Part shown: piece by piece, positions 53,888 through 64,000 of the stretch
Layout of the letters: each line of letters opens with the position of its first letter
How positions within the stretch are numbered: position 1 is the stretch's first letter
From: Ampelomyces quisqualis
Taxonomy: Eukaryota > Ascomycota > Dothideomycetes > Pleosporales > Phaeosphaeriaceae
Assembly (NCBI GenBank): GCA_018398575.1
Contig: JAGTXZ010000018.1
Span: 62,001 to 126,000 of the forward strand
Direction of reading: 5' to 3'
DNA length: 64,000 nt
Program-made: the position numbers and the translations under genes
Notes under the pieces: model-generated
Told to the model about the DNA's origin: nothing
Databases searched by the model: none
Seen by the model: the letters and a program-made list of their open reading frames with translations, nothing else

Positions 53888-56800
53888 GTTCACAGAGCCT
53901 GACTTGAAGGAGAGCGTGTATGATGCCATGTGGTACCACGAGGGCATCACCACGCCGCTTTGGATTTGTACATATAATAGACGCTTGCATCTTCCAGCAC
54001 GACGTACAATGTGGAAAATAAACCATCACGAGCACTGTTATTTTCAGCTCTGGGACCCTGGATCAACCCAGCGTTGTCTTGATTACACACAAACAGCCAA
54101 ACGTTTATTGTCATGTGCAGCGTTGTGGCATAGCGCACCGCGGACCGGTGTCGGAAACCACTCAGGCAGCAACGCAGAACACCATTCCTGTCCTTGCACA
54201 TGGCCTCTTCCCGTGCGACCCGGAACAGTCGGCAGCGCTGTCATGTTTGCAAACGCACATGGTGGCGACGACAGGGCGAGCAAAGCCTACGCGCACAACA
54301 CGTGCAAAACGGCTGCTTTTGGGCCTAGAGAAATGAAAGCGGAGGCGCGTGGTGCTGACAAGGGAGGGGGAAATTGTGACCAGACGTCCGGACCCGGAAT
54401 TGAATCATGTCTGACACGGACAGGTATGCTGGCCAGCTGTGAAGAGGAAGCGGTGCAATCGGTCGAACAATAAAGATGGTGTGTCCTGATGACTGGGCCA
54501 CAGAGAATGGTGGTCTAACCTTGCTGCCTCCTATCGAGGGCGTGGCGTGGGCCCGCATGCAACAAATAATACCAGGCGGCGAGGCGAGGCAACACGGGCA
54601 TTTCACGCATCGTGATTGCCGGTTGCAGTCGTTCCAGCGATCCGCGGCGCATGTCTCTGGCGCTGGTGTGCTAATCAACAAGTCGGTTCCAACTTGTCGT
54701 CTTTGCGTGGGTGTTGGTTGTTAGTCTGCAGCCGGAATGGAGCATGAATCATTTATGCCATGGTTGGACTGCAGTTGGCAACTTGGTGCATACCGTGTAT
54801 GCACTCTGGGGTACTCCGCATGCGGAATAACGCGGCGAGTATGGCAGTATGCAAGGGCGAAACGCTGCTCGGGTGTACTGGTCGTGAACAGTAGGCACGG
54901 TACTACGTACTCACCACCTTTGGTGGAACATGAGCTGAGGCGAGATTACCAACAATCTACATGCAATGAACCGTGGACATGAGTTGCAGCAGACTGGAGA
55001 ATGGACCGTTTGCTGGCCTTGCGACCAAGCCTGTCAAGAGGACCGGCCTTGGAGGCCATAGCAAGCAAGCGACACGATCGGAGGAACACCTGAATGCCAT
55101 GATGAGGATTTTGATTGCGCGGGATGGGGCTCCAAAATGTCACAATGGTCTGGGCTCGTCTTACCTGCTTCTTTCAGTAAGGAGGGGGAGGCATCAAAGT
55201 TCTCAAGGTTGAGCTTTAGCCTTTGAGACGCGGTGGAAAGAGGCTAAGCCCAACATGGTAGCAAGTCACATGTTGACCGTAACACCTGGAGAACCAGAGA
55301 TGGCGAACACACAAGACACTGTTCCGTTTGCCGCGGCTCGTCTTGCCATGGCCAACCATGATGCAGCTACGTCCAGAGTACCGTAAGTCAGAGTCCATCG
55401 TCGCCACAATCAACGATGAAGCTCGCTTGAACAGCTGCACAACGCAAATGACAAAGGCCCAAGCTGTGCATGAGGCAAGTCGGGCGCAATCGGTGTACGT
55501 GGTGATGGTTGCAGCATGAAGTCATGGACCGGCCGGACGCCTCCATGACCGACGGCAATTAGTGCGCTGCATGTACGCGTCGCGGAGGGGCGGTACGTAT
55601 CAGCGCGTCCATGGCCCACGTTATAACACTTCCTAGAGCGGCCTAAGCCCGTCATACACACCCAAGCGTTGGTCCAAAGCCTGGGCAGTGACTCGCGCTC
55701 GTATGGATAGATACCACAGGTCCACAGCCGTGCCGAAGGGTTGTCACGCCGCTGCAATCCCTGAAAGTACTCCGTACGGAGGTAGAGTTTGACCTCTCTA
55801 CGCCGGAACGGGCATCGCCATGTCCATCATATTGCTCGGTCTGATTTGATTGTTCTTGCAAACTCTGCATGCGGTGTCTAGTCCAGGGTGGGTGTCAGTT
55901 CGGTTATGAGACGGCCGTGTGGCTGCAGGGATGCCACTTTGCTGATACGGCCATGGCTGCTGCCGCATTTCCATGTTGCCTATGGATGGTGGGCAAGGCG
56001 TTTTGGAGGAGGACCATTTGCAGTCTTACCTACCACAAATGTGACAAGGTTCCATGCATGGAGCTGAAGGCGTGACGGGAGTGTTTGGGATTGGGACGTT
56101 CAAATCATCAGCCGAGAAAAGAGCGTGCTGCGTGCGTCATCCCTGTCGTGGCACGCGTCCTGTTACCCTGTATGACGGCAGGCTGGCCGCTGCTCCTTTG
56201 AAGTTTGAACGAGACTCTTCGCGAAGCAGGAAAACGCCGAGGCCATCCTTTGAACGAGACTCTTGAATCTTCGCGAAGCAGGCAAACGCCGACGGCCACG
56301 ACTAGGTGCGCACAGGGAGTACTTTCATTCGCCGCCAAAGCGCGCGATACATCAATACGTGTTGCAGGCAGAGTTTGATTCGCCGAGGGGTTGTGATTGG
56401 AGGGCACATGCGATGTGAAATAGTCGATAGTGGGCGAGGAGATCCTCGAGCCTGCAAAGCTTCGCGTTGGAACAGGGCTCGTTCGGGCTCGGATTTAGGG
56501 GATGATTGCGGTAATGTATGACCGCGTGTCTGCTAGTGTTGACGAGGCGTGCTGGTTACTGGTAGGACGGAGACGGCTCGCTGTGTTTGCAACCTGGTAT
56601 CACTCCTGCTAGGTACGGAGGACCGGAGTCAGCGCGACGGTGGGCCACCTGAGGCTTCATCATGAGCATCACTGCATCAGAGTGGACCGCCTTGGCTGAG
56701 GGGCAGTGCCGCAGTGGTGCTGCACTGCTGGGTGGGTGCGTGGAAATGTCATCAGTGACCATGCTGGGTGCATGCAGCATCGAGTGGAGGAGGCGGGCCA

Positions 56801-57603
56801 GCGCTATCGTTTCTGCCTGGGTGAAGGTGTCGGTCCCAGGCCATCCGCCACTCAGCCACTCCTGGTAGCAGGTCGGCGGGTGCAGCCAATGGGGAGGCCG
56901 CGAATGGTCGGCTCGGGCATGGCAGCGCGAAACACAGGGTGAAGTGGATTGGATTGTTTGCGGCTACGGTACGCAGTACGCAGTAGCTACATACCACCCA
57001 CCATACTCGGTACGGTGTAGATACCTATGAGTGACCAGGTGTCGTGACCGCAGCCCGCCGACGCCGCGCTGGGCTAGCTGAGGCTCAGCGCCCTCTCTCG
57101 CTGCTCCATGGACCATGGACACTGCACTCCGTAGTCCGTACATAACACAGGACATACATGCCGAGGACCGTCCACCACACGAGACACTAGACACTAGACC
57201 CTAGACGCACCTCTACCTCTTCCCTACTTCTCCTCACGCACCACGGTCCACGGCCCCGACATGTGTTTGGGCCGCCTCCTTGCAACCACAGTCCCGCCTT
57301 CACCGTCGTTTCTTTATTGCGCCCTGCACCCGCACCCGCACCCGCACCCGCACCTGCCCTGCCTCTCCTCTCCTGCCCGCCGTCTGCACGCTGCCACCAC
57401 CCGCCCTGGAAACGACGTTGCATCCCCAAACCACATATTTGCACCCACCGGCCTGTCAACAGCCTCCTGCCGTTGCCGTCCTTGCTTGACTCGACGACAT
57501 CGCCGCCCGCCGCCGCCCGCCCCGTCACGCAATGCGTAAAGGCTCGTAGCGTGCAAACACGGCGACTCCAACCCTCCCACACCCACCTCGCACCGCCATC
57601 CCC
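53888..57603. other. long gene-free stretch (3.7 kb)
   Basis: No ORF here has a domain or splice-consistent structure. It includes an imperfect direct duplication at 56204-56298. Such long upstream regions are common for regulated genes; the next gene rightwards is a cyclin. Simple GC-rich tracts and a (CCCGCA)n run at 57327-57355 occur near the cyclin start. Confidence 0.45.
56204..56298. repeat. imperfect direct duplication of about 42 bp
   Basis: Copy 1 56204-56245 and copy 2 56249-56298 both start TTTGAACGAGACTCTT and end AACGCCGA..GGCCA; copy 2 carries an extra short insertion (GAATCTT). Confidence 0.85.
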
Positions 57604-59519
57604 ATGCTCGAGCTGCACCTCCCTCGCCCAATGCCGCACGCTCTGCCCCCGGAGCCTCCCTTCGACCTGTACACCTCGGCAGCCCGCCCCGTCTCCAAGC
57701 TCGACGCCGCCATGCAGCTCCCAATGCCCCGCATGGCCCACCCACACGACCTGGACCCGCTGCGGACAGCACCGAGAAGGCCTCTCACACCCCCAGACCT
57801 CCCTGGCTCGGCACTCCGAGTGGTCTCGTTGCCGCCACACCAGGGTGCTGGCCACCAGTACGGGTACCAGCTGCCGGCTATTGGAAACTCGAGATCCGTG
57901 GCAGCTCCGCGGAGCCCCAGCCCGCAGCGGCAAACCCACCACCCTGCGCACGACATGACGCAGACGCCGCGGAAGAAGTGGTCCATTTCGCCCAATCTGC
58001 GCATTCCCTCCACCATCAGCACGCCCCAGGACGGCTTGCCCCAGCTTGCAGCCGAGGTACGACTGATCAAGGCCAACGTGTGCTGGAGCATCGTGACTAA
58101 CGGGAACAGGTGACTTGCTTGTTCTGGTTTGAGAGTTCTACCACGCTCAAGCAGGTGCTCGACCCCAACGCATCACCGCATGCCCTACAACCCCTCGTAC
58201 CTGATGCACATCCAACCATCGGCTTCAAGAAATGGGTAGCCACCATCTTGACAACCACACAAGTCGCCCAGAATGTCATTCTGCTCGCGCTCTTGTTCAT
58301 CTACAAGCTCAAACTCACGAATCCAACCGTCAAAGGAAAGCCAGGCAGCGAGTACCGCTTACTGACCGTAGCACTTATGCTCGGCAACAAATTTCTGGAT
58401 GACAATACGTACACGAACAAGACATGGGCAGAAGTTTCTGGCATTTCAGTGCAAGAGGTGCACATCATGGAAGTCGAGTTTCTCAGCAACATGCGTTACA
58501 GCCTGTTCACGTCAAAGAAGAAGTGGGAAGAGTGGCACACCATCTTGGGCAAATTCGGCTCCTTCTTCGACAGAGCATCGCGAGTGCCGGCCACTGGCAA
58601 CATCAGTCCGCTCGGGCCTCCTACTCCTTCACTGGCCGTGCCCCACAATTTTGTGCCATCACCCCCGACCGGCCAACGGACGTCCCCGCCCACGACGATG
58701 GTGTTTTCTCCCAATTATTCGGCATTCTCCAACACGCCATTATTGCAGCCGCAGGAGACATCAGCTGCCGTCTCTCCCATCGGCGCTCTCCCTGAACTTG
58801 GTCCTATTGTACGCAAACGAAGCGCTGACTACAACGGCGATCAGCCTTTCAAGCGCCAGGCTCATGGCTTTACCCCAGGGCCTTATGCAAACGCTCCCCT
58901 GATTCCGACACTACAGACTCCTGTAAACAGGTCGTTTGAGATGCCTCCTTCTGTGAACCGGCTCCCACCACTCCCTAGTCTCTCAATCCCCCCACCACAG
59001 CAAACCCAACCATCGCACGGGAAGAATTGGCCCGACTTACCCCTTCCAGCACCTGGTGGTCGCTCGATGGCGATGGTCTATCCTCCTCCTGTTCAATGGC
59101 AGCAACCATATAATGCGCCAACCTCCATGTCAGGCCCACCGTTCTCCACGACGTACACACCGACCACAGACAGGTCACGCCAGATGAGTCCCTACCCTCC
59201 ATCGGCTGCTTCCTCCCCTGTGAGCTCCTCCTACCCCTCCTCCACCTCGAGGCAGTTGTCTCCGTCGCACTTTCTCAGCCAGCGCCAATCGCCCTACCGC
59301 CCTGTCCGCGGAGTCCATACCTTGCTCGTCCCGCCACCATCCACTTCCATGCATAATCCAGCACAAAACATTGGCTACAATCAAATGCAATATCAGCCTT
59401 TGGGACGACCAACGACGGAACGCCGAGCAGGACTGCTCCCGTATATGGATCGCAATGCGTGGCCCGAGACCAACCAATTCAACCAACTACCTATCCCTCA
59501 ACAACCCATCTTTCGGTGA
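57604..59519 (+). CDS. CLG1: Pho80-family cyclin, Clg1-like
   Basis: Exons 57604-58056 and 58110-59519, joined as GLPQLAAEVTCLFWFESS. After a Pro-rich N-terminus the cyclin box runs about residues 150-290: FKKWVATILTTTQVAQNVIL, LLTVALMLGNKFLDDNTYTN, KTWAEVSGISVQEVHIMEVE, FLSNMRYSLF. The long C-terminus is Pro/Ser/Gln-rich and disordered. The NKFLDDNTYTNKTWAEVSG block is characteristic of Pho85-type cyclins, and the architecture fits Clg1, a partner of Pho85/Pef1 kinases in nutrient and lifespan control. Clg1 assignment is likely, not certain. Confidence 0.83.
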
Positions 59520-60700
59520 ACGATGAAGATTCTCTCTTCGATGTATTGACCAAAGGTTCCCACTTTTTATTCCCTTGAGCCACGAGTTTCTTTGTTGCGT
59601 TCGAGCGTGCATTGCATTTAACGGCGTATTGGGTCTGCCAGCATAGTAGCCAAGTGACTTGACTGGGCTCATGGGCATCACACATCAGCATACTTTGGCG
59701 TTTGTGTATATCGGACTTTTCGGCCTGGTGTTTGGGGCGGGTGTTTGGCCAACACTTGAGCGCGCACAGCAAAACGCACACAGTACCAACTGGAGCCAGG
59801 CTTGGTGGATTGAAGAGCTAGTGCCATAGCAAATAATAGTACCGTCACAATGGAGCCGGAATTAGGCTGTCGCGAATCCAGATGTTGACCTTGGTCACGA
59901 CGATGAGCAGCACTTGGGCATTGTGATACGCTCTAGCTGCGATGGCTGGGGCTGGACAATGACCCGGCGTTGGTAGTGCATAGACTTGATTGGTTGAGGG
60001 CGATGGTCTCGGGTGCACCTTCGGCAAAGTTAGGGCTCTCTACTCGTCTCTTTTGAGCGGGGCTCATCCAGACTGTGGCGCGCTCAATAATCAGCACCTA
60101 CTCGCCGGCCTTTGTTCTAACTGCAGCGCTATGGCTGAAGCTCTATGCCATAGCCGGAGCGGGTTGTCCTGAAAGAAAGTCTAGCTCGGCCTTTGTGTGT
60201 GTGTGTGTGATGGAACGTCTGGCCAACCACTTCCAAGTCTTAGTCAGTCCACCCCACCCAGTTTTTTTTGCATTTGCTTGCCCACCTAACTGCGACAAGC
60301 TAGTTCTCCATAAAGTAATTTGGTATGGGCATCGCCCGAGTTTCTCTGGGACCTAACCTTTTTGCTTGTATTCAACTCCGAACTATGTTCTCTGGCCACG
60401 CTTGTGGGGTTGGCGCCCTTGGTACGAAGTGACCAAATATCGCCATGGTTGCGCTTGTCGCATAACACGCGGGTCTCCTCTTCCCTCTCCTGAGCTAGCA
60501 ACGGAGCAGCGTCGGCATGAATTTGAGGCCCTGTATTGTACAGACTCACGCATGTCAGGAGTTTTGTCGGGGCGAAGAGGGGGTCAAGCATGCACCAAAG
60601 ATGGGTGCAATCTAATTTGAGACGGCATCATATCCTAGTAACGAGAAACACGGTACATGCGCACTTGTTGCTGCGTAGCAGCATTCTATAGTCGGGCTTG
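59520..60700. other. intergenic, no gene seen
   Basis: 3' flank of the cyclin gene. A (GT)8 microsatellite lies at about 60195-60209. Short ORFs only. Confidence 0.4.
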
Positions 60701-60717
60701 GTGAGAAAAAGCACCAA

Positions 60718-60800
60718 CGCTGATTGGCTACGAAAACGCACGCTGATTGGCTGGAGCTACGTGCGCTGATTGGCTGCAGGTTGTGTGGGCATCACGTGAT
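60718..60800. promoter_or_regulatory. three CCAAT boxes at 23-bp spacing plus ATCACGTGAT palindrome
   Basis: CGCTGATTGGCT (inverted CCAAT) starts at 60718, 60741 and 60764, exactly 23 bp apart. ATCACGTGAT, a 10-bp palindrome with a CACGTG core, lies at 60791-60800. CCAAT is bound by the HAP/CBC complex and CACGTG by bHLH factors. It sits about 550 bp upstream of MFAP1. Confidence 0.5.
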
Positions 60801-60816
60801 GTCTGCAAACAAAGAC

Positions 60817-60975
60817 TAAAACTTTTGCTAACATTGCGACTGCCTAAGAACATTAAAAAATACTCCTAAAACAGCAGCTATAAAGATAAGTAGCTGTATA
60901 AGCTACACAAGTAGTATTACTTGCAAGGCAATGCCTTGCATTAAAATAAATAATTAAGACTTTAGAATAGGTGCT
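60817..60975. repeat. short AT-rich island
   Basis: About 160 bp of sharply AT-rich sequence (TTAAAAAATACT, AAAATAAATAATTAAGAC) containing the near-palindrome GCAAGGCAATGCCTTGC. It contrasts with the surrounding composition and may be a remnant of a decayed repeat. No terminal repeats found. Confidence 0.4.
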
Positions 60976-61344
60976 GCGCATCCCTACTTCAGTGACCGTT
61001 TACGAACTGACAGACTTTTATTATCAAATCGCTGCCCGAGTGTTATGGACGTATCTATTTGCTCAGGTGTTTATACTTGGACAAACTACGAATTTGGAAG
61101 GTCACGGTGCTCTACTCTGGGTTAGACCATCCAGCTCTTCTGCCATAGTACAATCTGTTCGGAGCAATCTACAAGAGAACTTGGACATGGGAGGTTATCT
61201 TGGGGTCACTAGTGATGGGAGCTCAGCCCTACGGACACGTGCCAAGCCGCGCAATCAAGCCGCGGCTTTGCAGTCCTCACATTTTGACGCGACAACCCAA
61301 TTCCATTGCACAACAATCAACACGCACTCCTGTAGTGACTCGTC

Positions 61345-62592
61345 ATGCCACCGTCAAAGTCCAAGAGTCTGACTGCACAGCCTGTCCGTACGCGACAGTT
61401 TGCAGGAAAGCCCGCCGTCGTCGAAGCAGAGGAGCGCTCAAGCTCTGAATCCGAATCGGAGGAGGAGCAGCCCAAACAAAATTCGTTTGCGAAGCCTAAG
61501 CCCAAGCCCGCGCCTGCTGCCTCATCGTTCCCAAAGTCTGGGTTCAAGTCGAAACTCGCGGCGCGGCAAAAGACCGACGCCGAGCGAAAAGCGCTAGAAG
61601 AAGAGTTCGAGACCGAAAGCGAGGAAGAGGCAGGCGAAGATGGCGGCGCGAGTGGGACCGATAGCGGCAATGGCAGCGATGACGCGTCCTCCGAGGAAGA
61701 ATCGAGCAGCGAGGAGGAGGAGGAGGAGCCCAAGAAGCTGCTGCGGCCCGTCTTCTTGAAGAAGAACCAGCGCATCAAGGCCGGTGCGCCCAAATCAGCA
61801 GAAGAGGTCGCTGCAGAGGAAGAGGCCCGACGGCAGGAACAGGCGCGGGCGCTTGTGCAGGAGCAGGTCGAGCAGCGCGCAGCCGAGAGGGCGGCGGGGA
61901 AGAAGGACTGGGACGACGACGTTGAAGATGCTGACATCAACGCCATCGACGACACCGACGGGCTCGACCCCGACGCCGAATACGCCGCCTGGAAGCTGCG
62001 CGAGCTCAAGCGCATCAAGCGAGAACGTCTTGCTATTGAGGAGGCCGAAGCCGAGCGCGCTGAGATTGAGCGCCGGCGCAACCTGTCCGCCGCTGAGCGC
62101 GCCGCCGAGGACCGCGCTTTTATCGAGCAGCAGAAGGAGGAGCAAGGCGACCGCGGCGACATGCAGTACATGCAAAAGTACTTTCACAAGGGTGCCTTTT
62201 TTACCGACGAGCTGAAGGAGCTTGGCGTGGACCGTCGAAATCTTATGGGCGCTCGGTTTGAGGATCAAACGAATCGCGAAGTGCTGCCAGAGTTCATGCA
62301 AATCCGAGACATGACAAAGCTCGGCAAGAAGGGAAGGACACGCTACAAAGACATGAAAAGCGAAGACACAGGCCAGTGGGGAGACTATGGCCACGACCGA
62401 CTCCACAGAGATAAAGGCGAGTACGGTGTGGACGAGCGATTCCGGCCTGATTCGTACGGGGGGTCGCACGACGCAGATCGCGAGGGTGCCACAGGTGCGA
62501 ACGCGAAACCCTTGGGGGAGAGGAAAAGATTCGGGGACGACCGAGACACAAACAGAGACAGCAAACGACCCAGGACCGAGGCAAGAGCCTGA
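61345..62592 (+). CDS. MFAP1: MFAP1-family spliceosome component
   Basis: Single exon, 415 aa. MFAP1 is a component of the spliceosomal B complex. Strongly charged: N-terminal acidic Ser/Glu runs, RPVFLKKNQRI (family hallmark), a long Glu/Arg/Ala helix (EEEARRQEQARALVQEQVEQ), DDTDGLDPDAEYAAWKLREL, MQKYFHKGAFFTDEL and, near the end, RTRYKDMKSEDTGQW. The C-terminus is Arg/Asp-rich. The core KYFHKGAFF block is essentially diagnostic. Confidence 0.93.
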   Translation: MPPSKSKSLTAQPVRTRQFAGKPAVVEAEERSSSESESEEEQPKQNSFAKPKPKPAPAASSFPKSGFKSKLAARQKTDAERKALEEEFETESEEEAGEDGGASGTDSGNGSDDASSEEESSSEEEEEEPKKLLRPVFLKKNQRIKAGAPKSAEEVAAEEEARRQEQARALVQEQVEQRAAERAAGKKDWDDDVEDADINAIDDTDGLDPDAEYAAWKLRELKRIKRERLAIEEAEAERAEIERRRNLSAAERAAEDRAFIEQQKEEQGDRGDMQYMQKYFHKGAFFTDELKELGVDRRNLMGARFEDQTNREVLPEFMQIRDMTKLGKKGRTRYKDMKSEDTGQWGDYGHDRLHRDKGEYGVDERFRPDSYGGSHDADREGATGANAKPLGERKRFGDDRDTNRDSKRPRTEARA

Positions 62593-62687
62593 ATCGACTT
62601 GTATTCAGCATAGCGGGCTTGGGATATACAGCATTTTGCGGCGCATCATGATAATTAATGATACAGCACGACTGGCGAGTCCAGGGT

Positions 62688-64000
62688 CTATTCCTCTCCC
62701 ACCCTCTGATACATTCCCCTTCCACCACCTTCTCTTTCCGCGAGAGCACGCGCTTGGTCTCGGCCTTTTTCAACATCAAGCCACCACAGCAGCGGCGCCG
62801 GCAATACCACCAGCACCGCTAAGAAAGTGAACGCCGGCCGTATGCTTCCTGCATGGTCGACAATCCAGCCCACAAGCACAGGGCCAAACGCGCTGCTCCC
62901 CTTGTCCGTTACTGCGTACAGTGCAAAAAAAGCCGCCTCATTCCCTTCCGGGATCAGCGGAGCATACACTGATCGAGCATACGATGAAATGCCGCCCATG
63001 ACTATTCCATGAACCACCGCAATCGGATAAATTTCCCAGGCTTGCTGTAAACCAATGAATCCCAGCTTCTTGATGAGCGGTATGAAGCCGAGAAGTCCAT
63101 ACAGAGGAATAATCTCCATGCCGGCTATGCAGCATAACAGCACGGTTTTTGGCTGTAACAAGAAGTGTCGTTGTACGCGAGGCCAAGCAAAAGCACCAAT
63201 GATACCAGAACCAATAGACGTTATGGAAAGCAGTGCGATCGCGATCGTGTCCATATGCAATTCCGTGCGTGCGAATAGTACGGCCGTGCCTGCGATTGTA
63301 GCAACTGCATCGGAAAGCAAGAACCAGGAGCAGAGGAAGATTACGGTTTGCCGGAGGCTGATAGCTCGGAGTAGCGTGCGCCAAAACGAACAGAGTGAGA
63401 AGGACGTGAAGAACAAGAACGTTCGAAACCTCGATGGTCTGGTAGACAAGGCATTCTTCTCCTGTAATGGCAGTGGGGGACCAGGTCTTTCTCGAAGCCA
63501 GAGTAAGGTCGGAGTTGTCAGAGCAGCCCACCATATCCCAACGAGAAGCAGAATAACTCGCATCGACAGACTTGGATTTTGTTTCTGCATGGTAGTCTTG
63601 CTGAAAAGCCACAGTATTAGGATACTTACGACTTGCACAAGCACCGCAGCCATGTAGCCGTACCCCACTCCCCTACTTGATATGTGCGCCGAGCGCTCAA
63701 GATCGCGCGCCAATCGTTGGTGATCAGCTTCACCCCCACTGAGATTGAGAATCATTGACTCTAGTTCAAAGTCAGGCGTCGAGTCAGACCGGGCATCATC
63801 TACATGGTTGGCGACCAGCAATGGTAAAAAGGCGTTCAGAAGCACAAATGAACAGCCAAGGCTTGTAACCCCTACAATGACCAATATGGGCGCGAGGTAG
63901 AAGACTCTCGGCGTGATGAAGATAAACAGCGCACTAGCAATGGATCCCACGTAGGCAAATATCATCAACATCTTCTTGCGATAAGGACCTGTACACACTC
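62688..64000 (-). CDS. ATG22: autophagy vacuolar effluxer Atg22 (partial, N-terminus beyond window)
   Basis: The frame is open to the right edge. MFS-like membrane protein of the vacuole that exports amino acids released by autophagy. Visible: KKMLMIFAYVGSIASALFIF, a long loop (DARSDSTPDFELESMILNLS...SRGVGYGYMAAVLVQVVSIL) typical of Atg22, RTLLRAISLRQTVIFLCSWF, then further TMs and a short C-terminal tail. The C-terminus has the family's KGSSAFGPVLVGWIVD segment. At least the first TM(s) lie outside the window. Confidence 0.88.
   Translation of the reverse strand, partial: VCTGPYRKKMLMIFAYVGSIASALFIFITPRVFYLAPILVIVGVTSLGCSFVLLNAFLPLLVANHVDDARSDSTPDFELESMILNLSGGEADHQRLARDLERSAHISSRGVGYGYMAAVLVQVVSILILWLFSKTTMQKQNPSLSMRVILLLVGIWWAALTTPTLLWLRERPGPPLPLQEKNALSTRPSRFRTFLFFTSFSLCSFWRTLLRAISLRQTVIFLCSWFLLSDAVATIAGTAVLFARTELHMDTIAIALLSITSIGSGIIGAFAWPRVQRHFLLQPKTVLLCCIAGMEIIPLYGLLGFIPLIKKLGFIGLQQAWEIYPIAVVHGIVMGGISSYARSVYAPLIPEGNEAAFFALYAVTDKGSSAFGPVLVGWIVDHAGSIRPAFTFLAVLVVLPAPLLWWLDVEKGRDQARALAEREGGGRGMYQRVGEE

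Overview
This is a gene-dense nuclear window from a filamentous ascomycete (Pezizomycotina). The evidence is short introns of about 42-95 nt with GTNNGT donors, fungal orthologues throughout (SSN3, RIB1, CAF16, MOD5, XDJ1, ATG16, ATG22, RRI1/CSN5), and lineage-typical secreted or accessory families (cutinase, CAP/PR-1-like, UstYa-like, DUF1996). I would guess Dothideomycetes, but that is inference. About 30 protein genes are supported, most of them spliced, so exon joins are given from reading-frame and splice-site agreement. I see no rRNA, tRNA, CRISPR array or intact transposon.

Layout. 0-10.9 kb: the 3' end of an unknown gene, then VPS23 (ESCRT-I), a secreted CAP protein, the Mediator kinase SSN3, a Vps73-like sugar-porter MFS protein, RIB1 (riboflavin) and CAF16. 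10.9-21.8 kb is accessory: a stop- and frameshift-damaged DUF1996 gene, a cutinase, a long sparse stretch, MOD5 (tRNA i6A37), an orphan UstYa-like protein, a possible BTB-like remnant and a ~0.57-kb AT-rich TIR element (MITE-like) flanked by TA. 21.8-34 kb is a housekeeping block rich in mitochondrial translation: a conserved coiled-coil protein, mL38 divergent to uL4m, CSN5, ATG16, mitochondrial IF3 and mitochondrial GluRS, then the farnesylation-motif DnaJ XDJ1. 34-46 kb: a small unknown gene, a four-TM protein, an F-box protein, TDP1 with N-terminal UIM-like motifs, and the divergent pair URM1/ELP2. 46-50.3 kb: two adjacent zinc-finger genes (one apparently broken), a perfect 17-bp hairpin and a large modular polysaccharide deacetylase. 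50.3-64 kb: a DUF427 protein, uL15m, a 3.7-kb gene-free stretch in front of a Clg1-like cyclin, the splicing factor MFAP1, and ATG22 running off the right edge.

Functional themes. (1) tRNA anticodon-loop modification: MOD5, and URM1 with ELP2 sharing a 163-bp divergent promoter; Urm1 supplies the sulfur and Elongator the mcm5 side chain of the same wobble uridine. (2) Mitochondrial protein synthesis: mL38, uL4m, IF3, GluRS and uL15m. (3) Autophagy and trafficking: VPS23, ATG16, ATG22.

The most unusual items are the URM1/ELP2 pairing, the long coiled-coil tail on uL4m, the triplicated modules plus Ser/Pro minisatellite in the deacetylase, the TIR element, a perfect 4 x 35-bp repeat whose unit carries a consensus 5' splice site, and a 23-bp-periodic CCAAT array next to an E-box palindrome. 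I did not find a clearly new multi-gene system.
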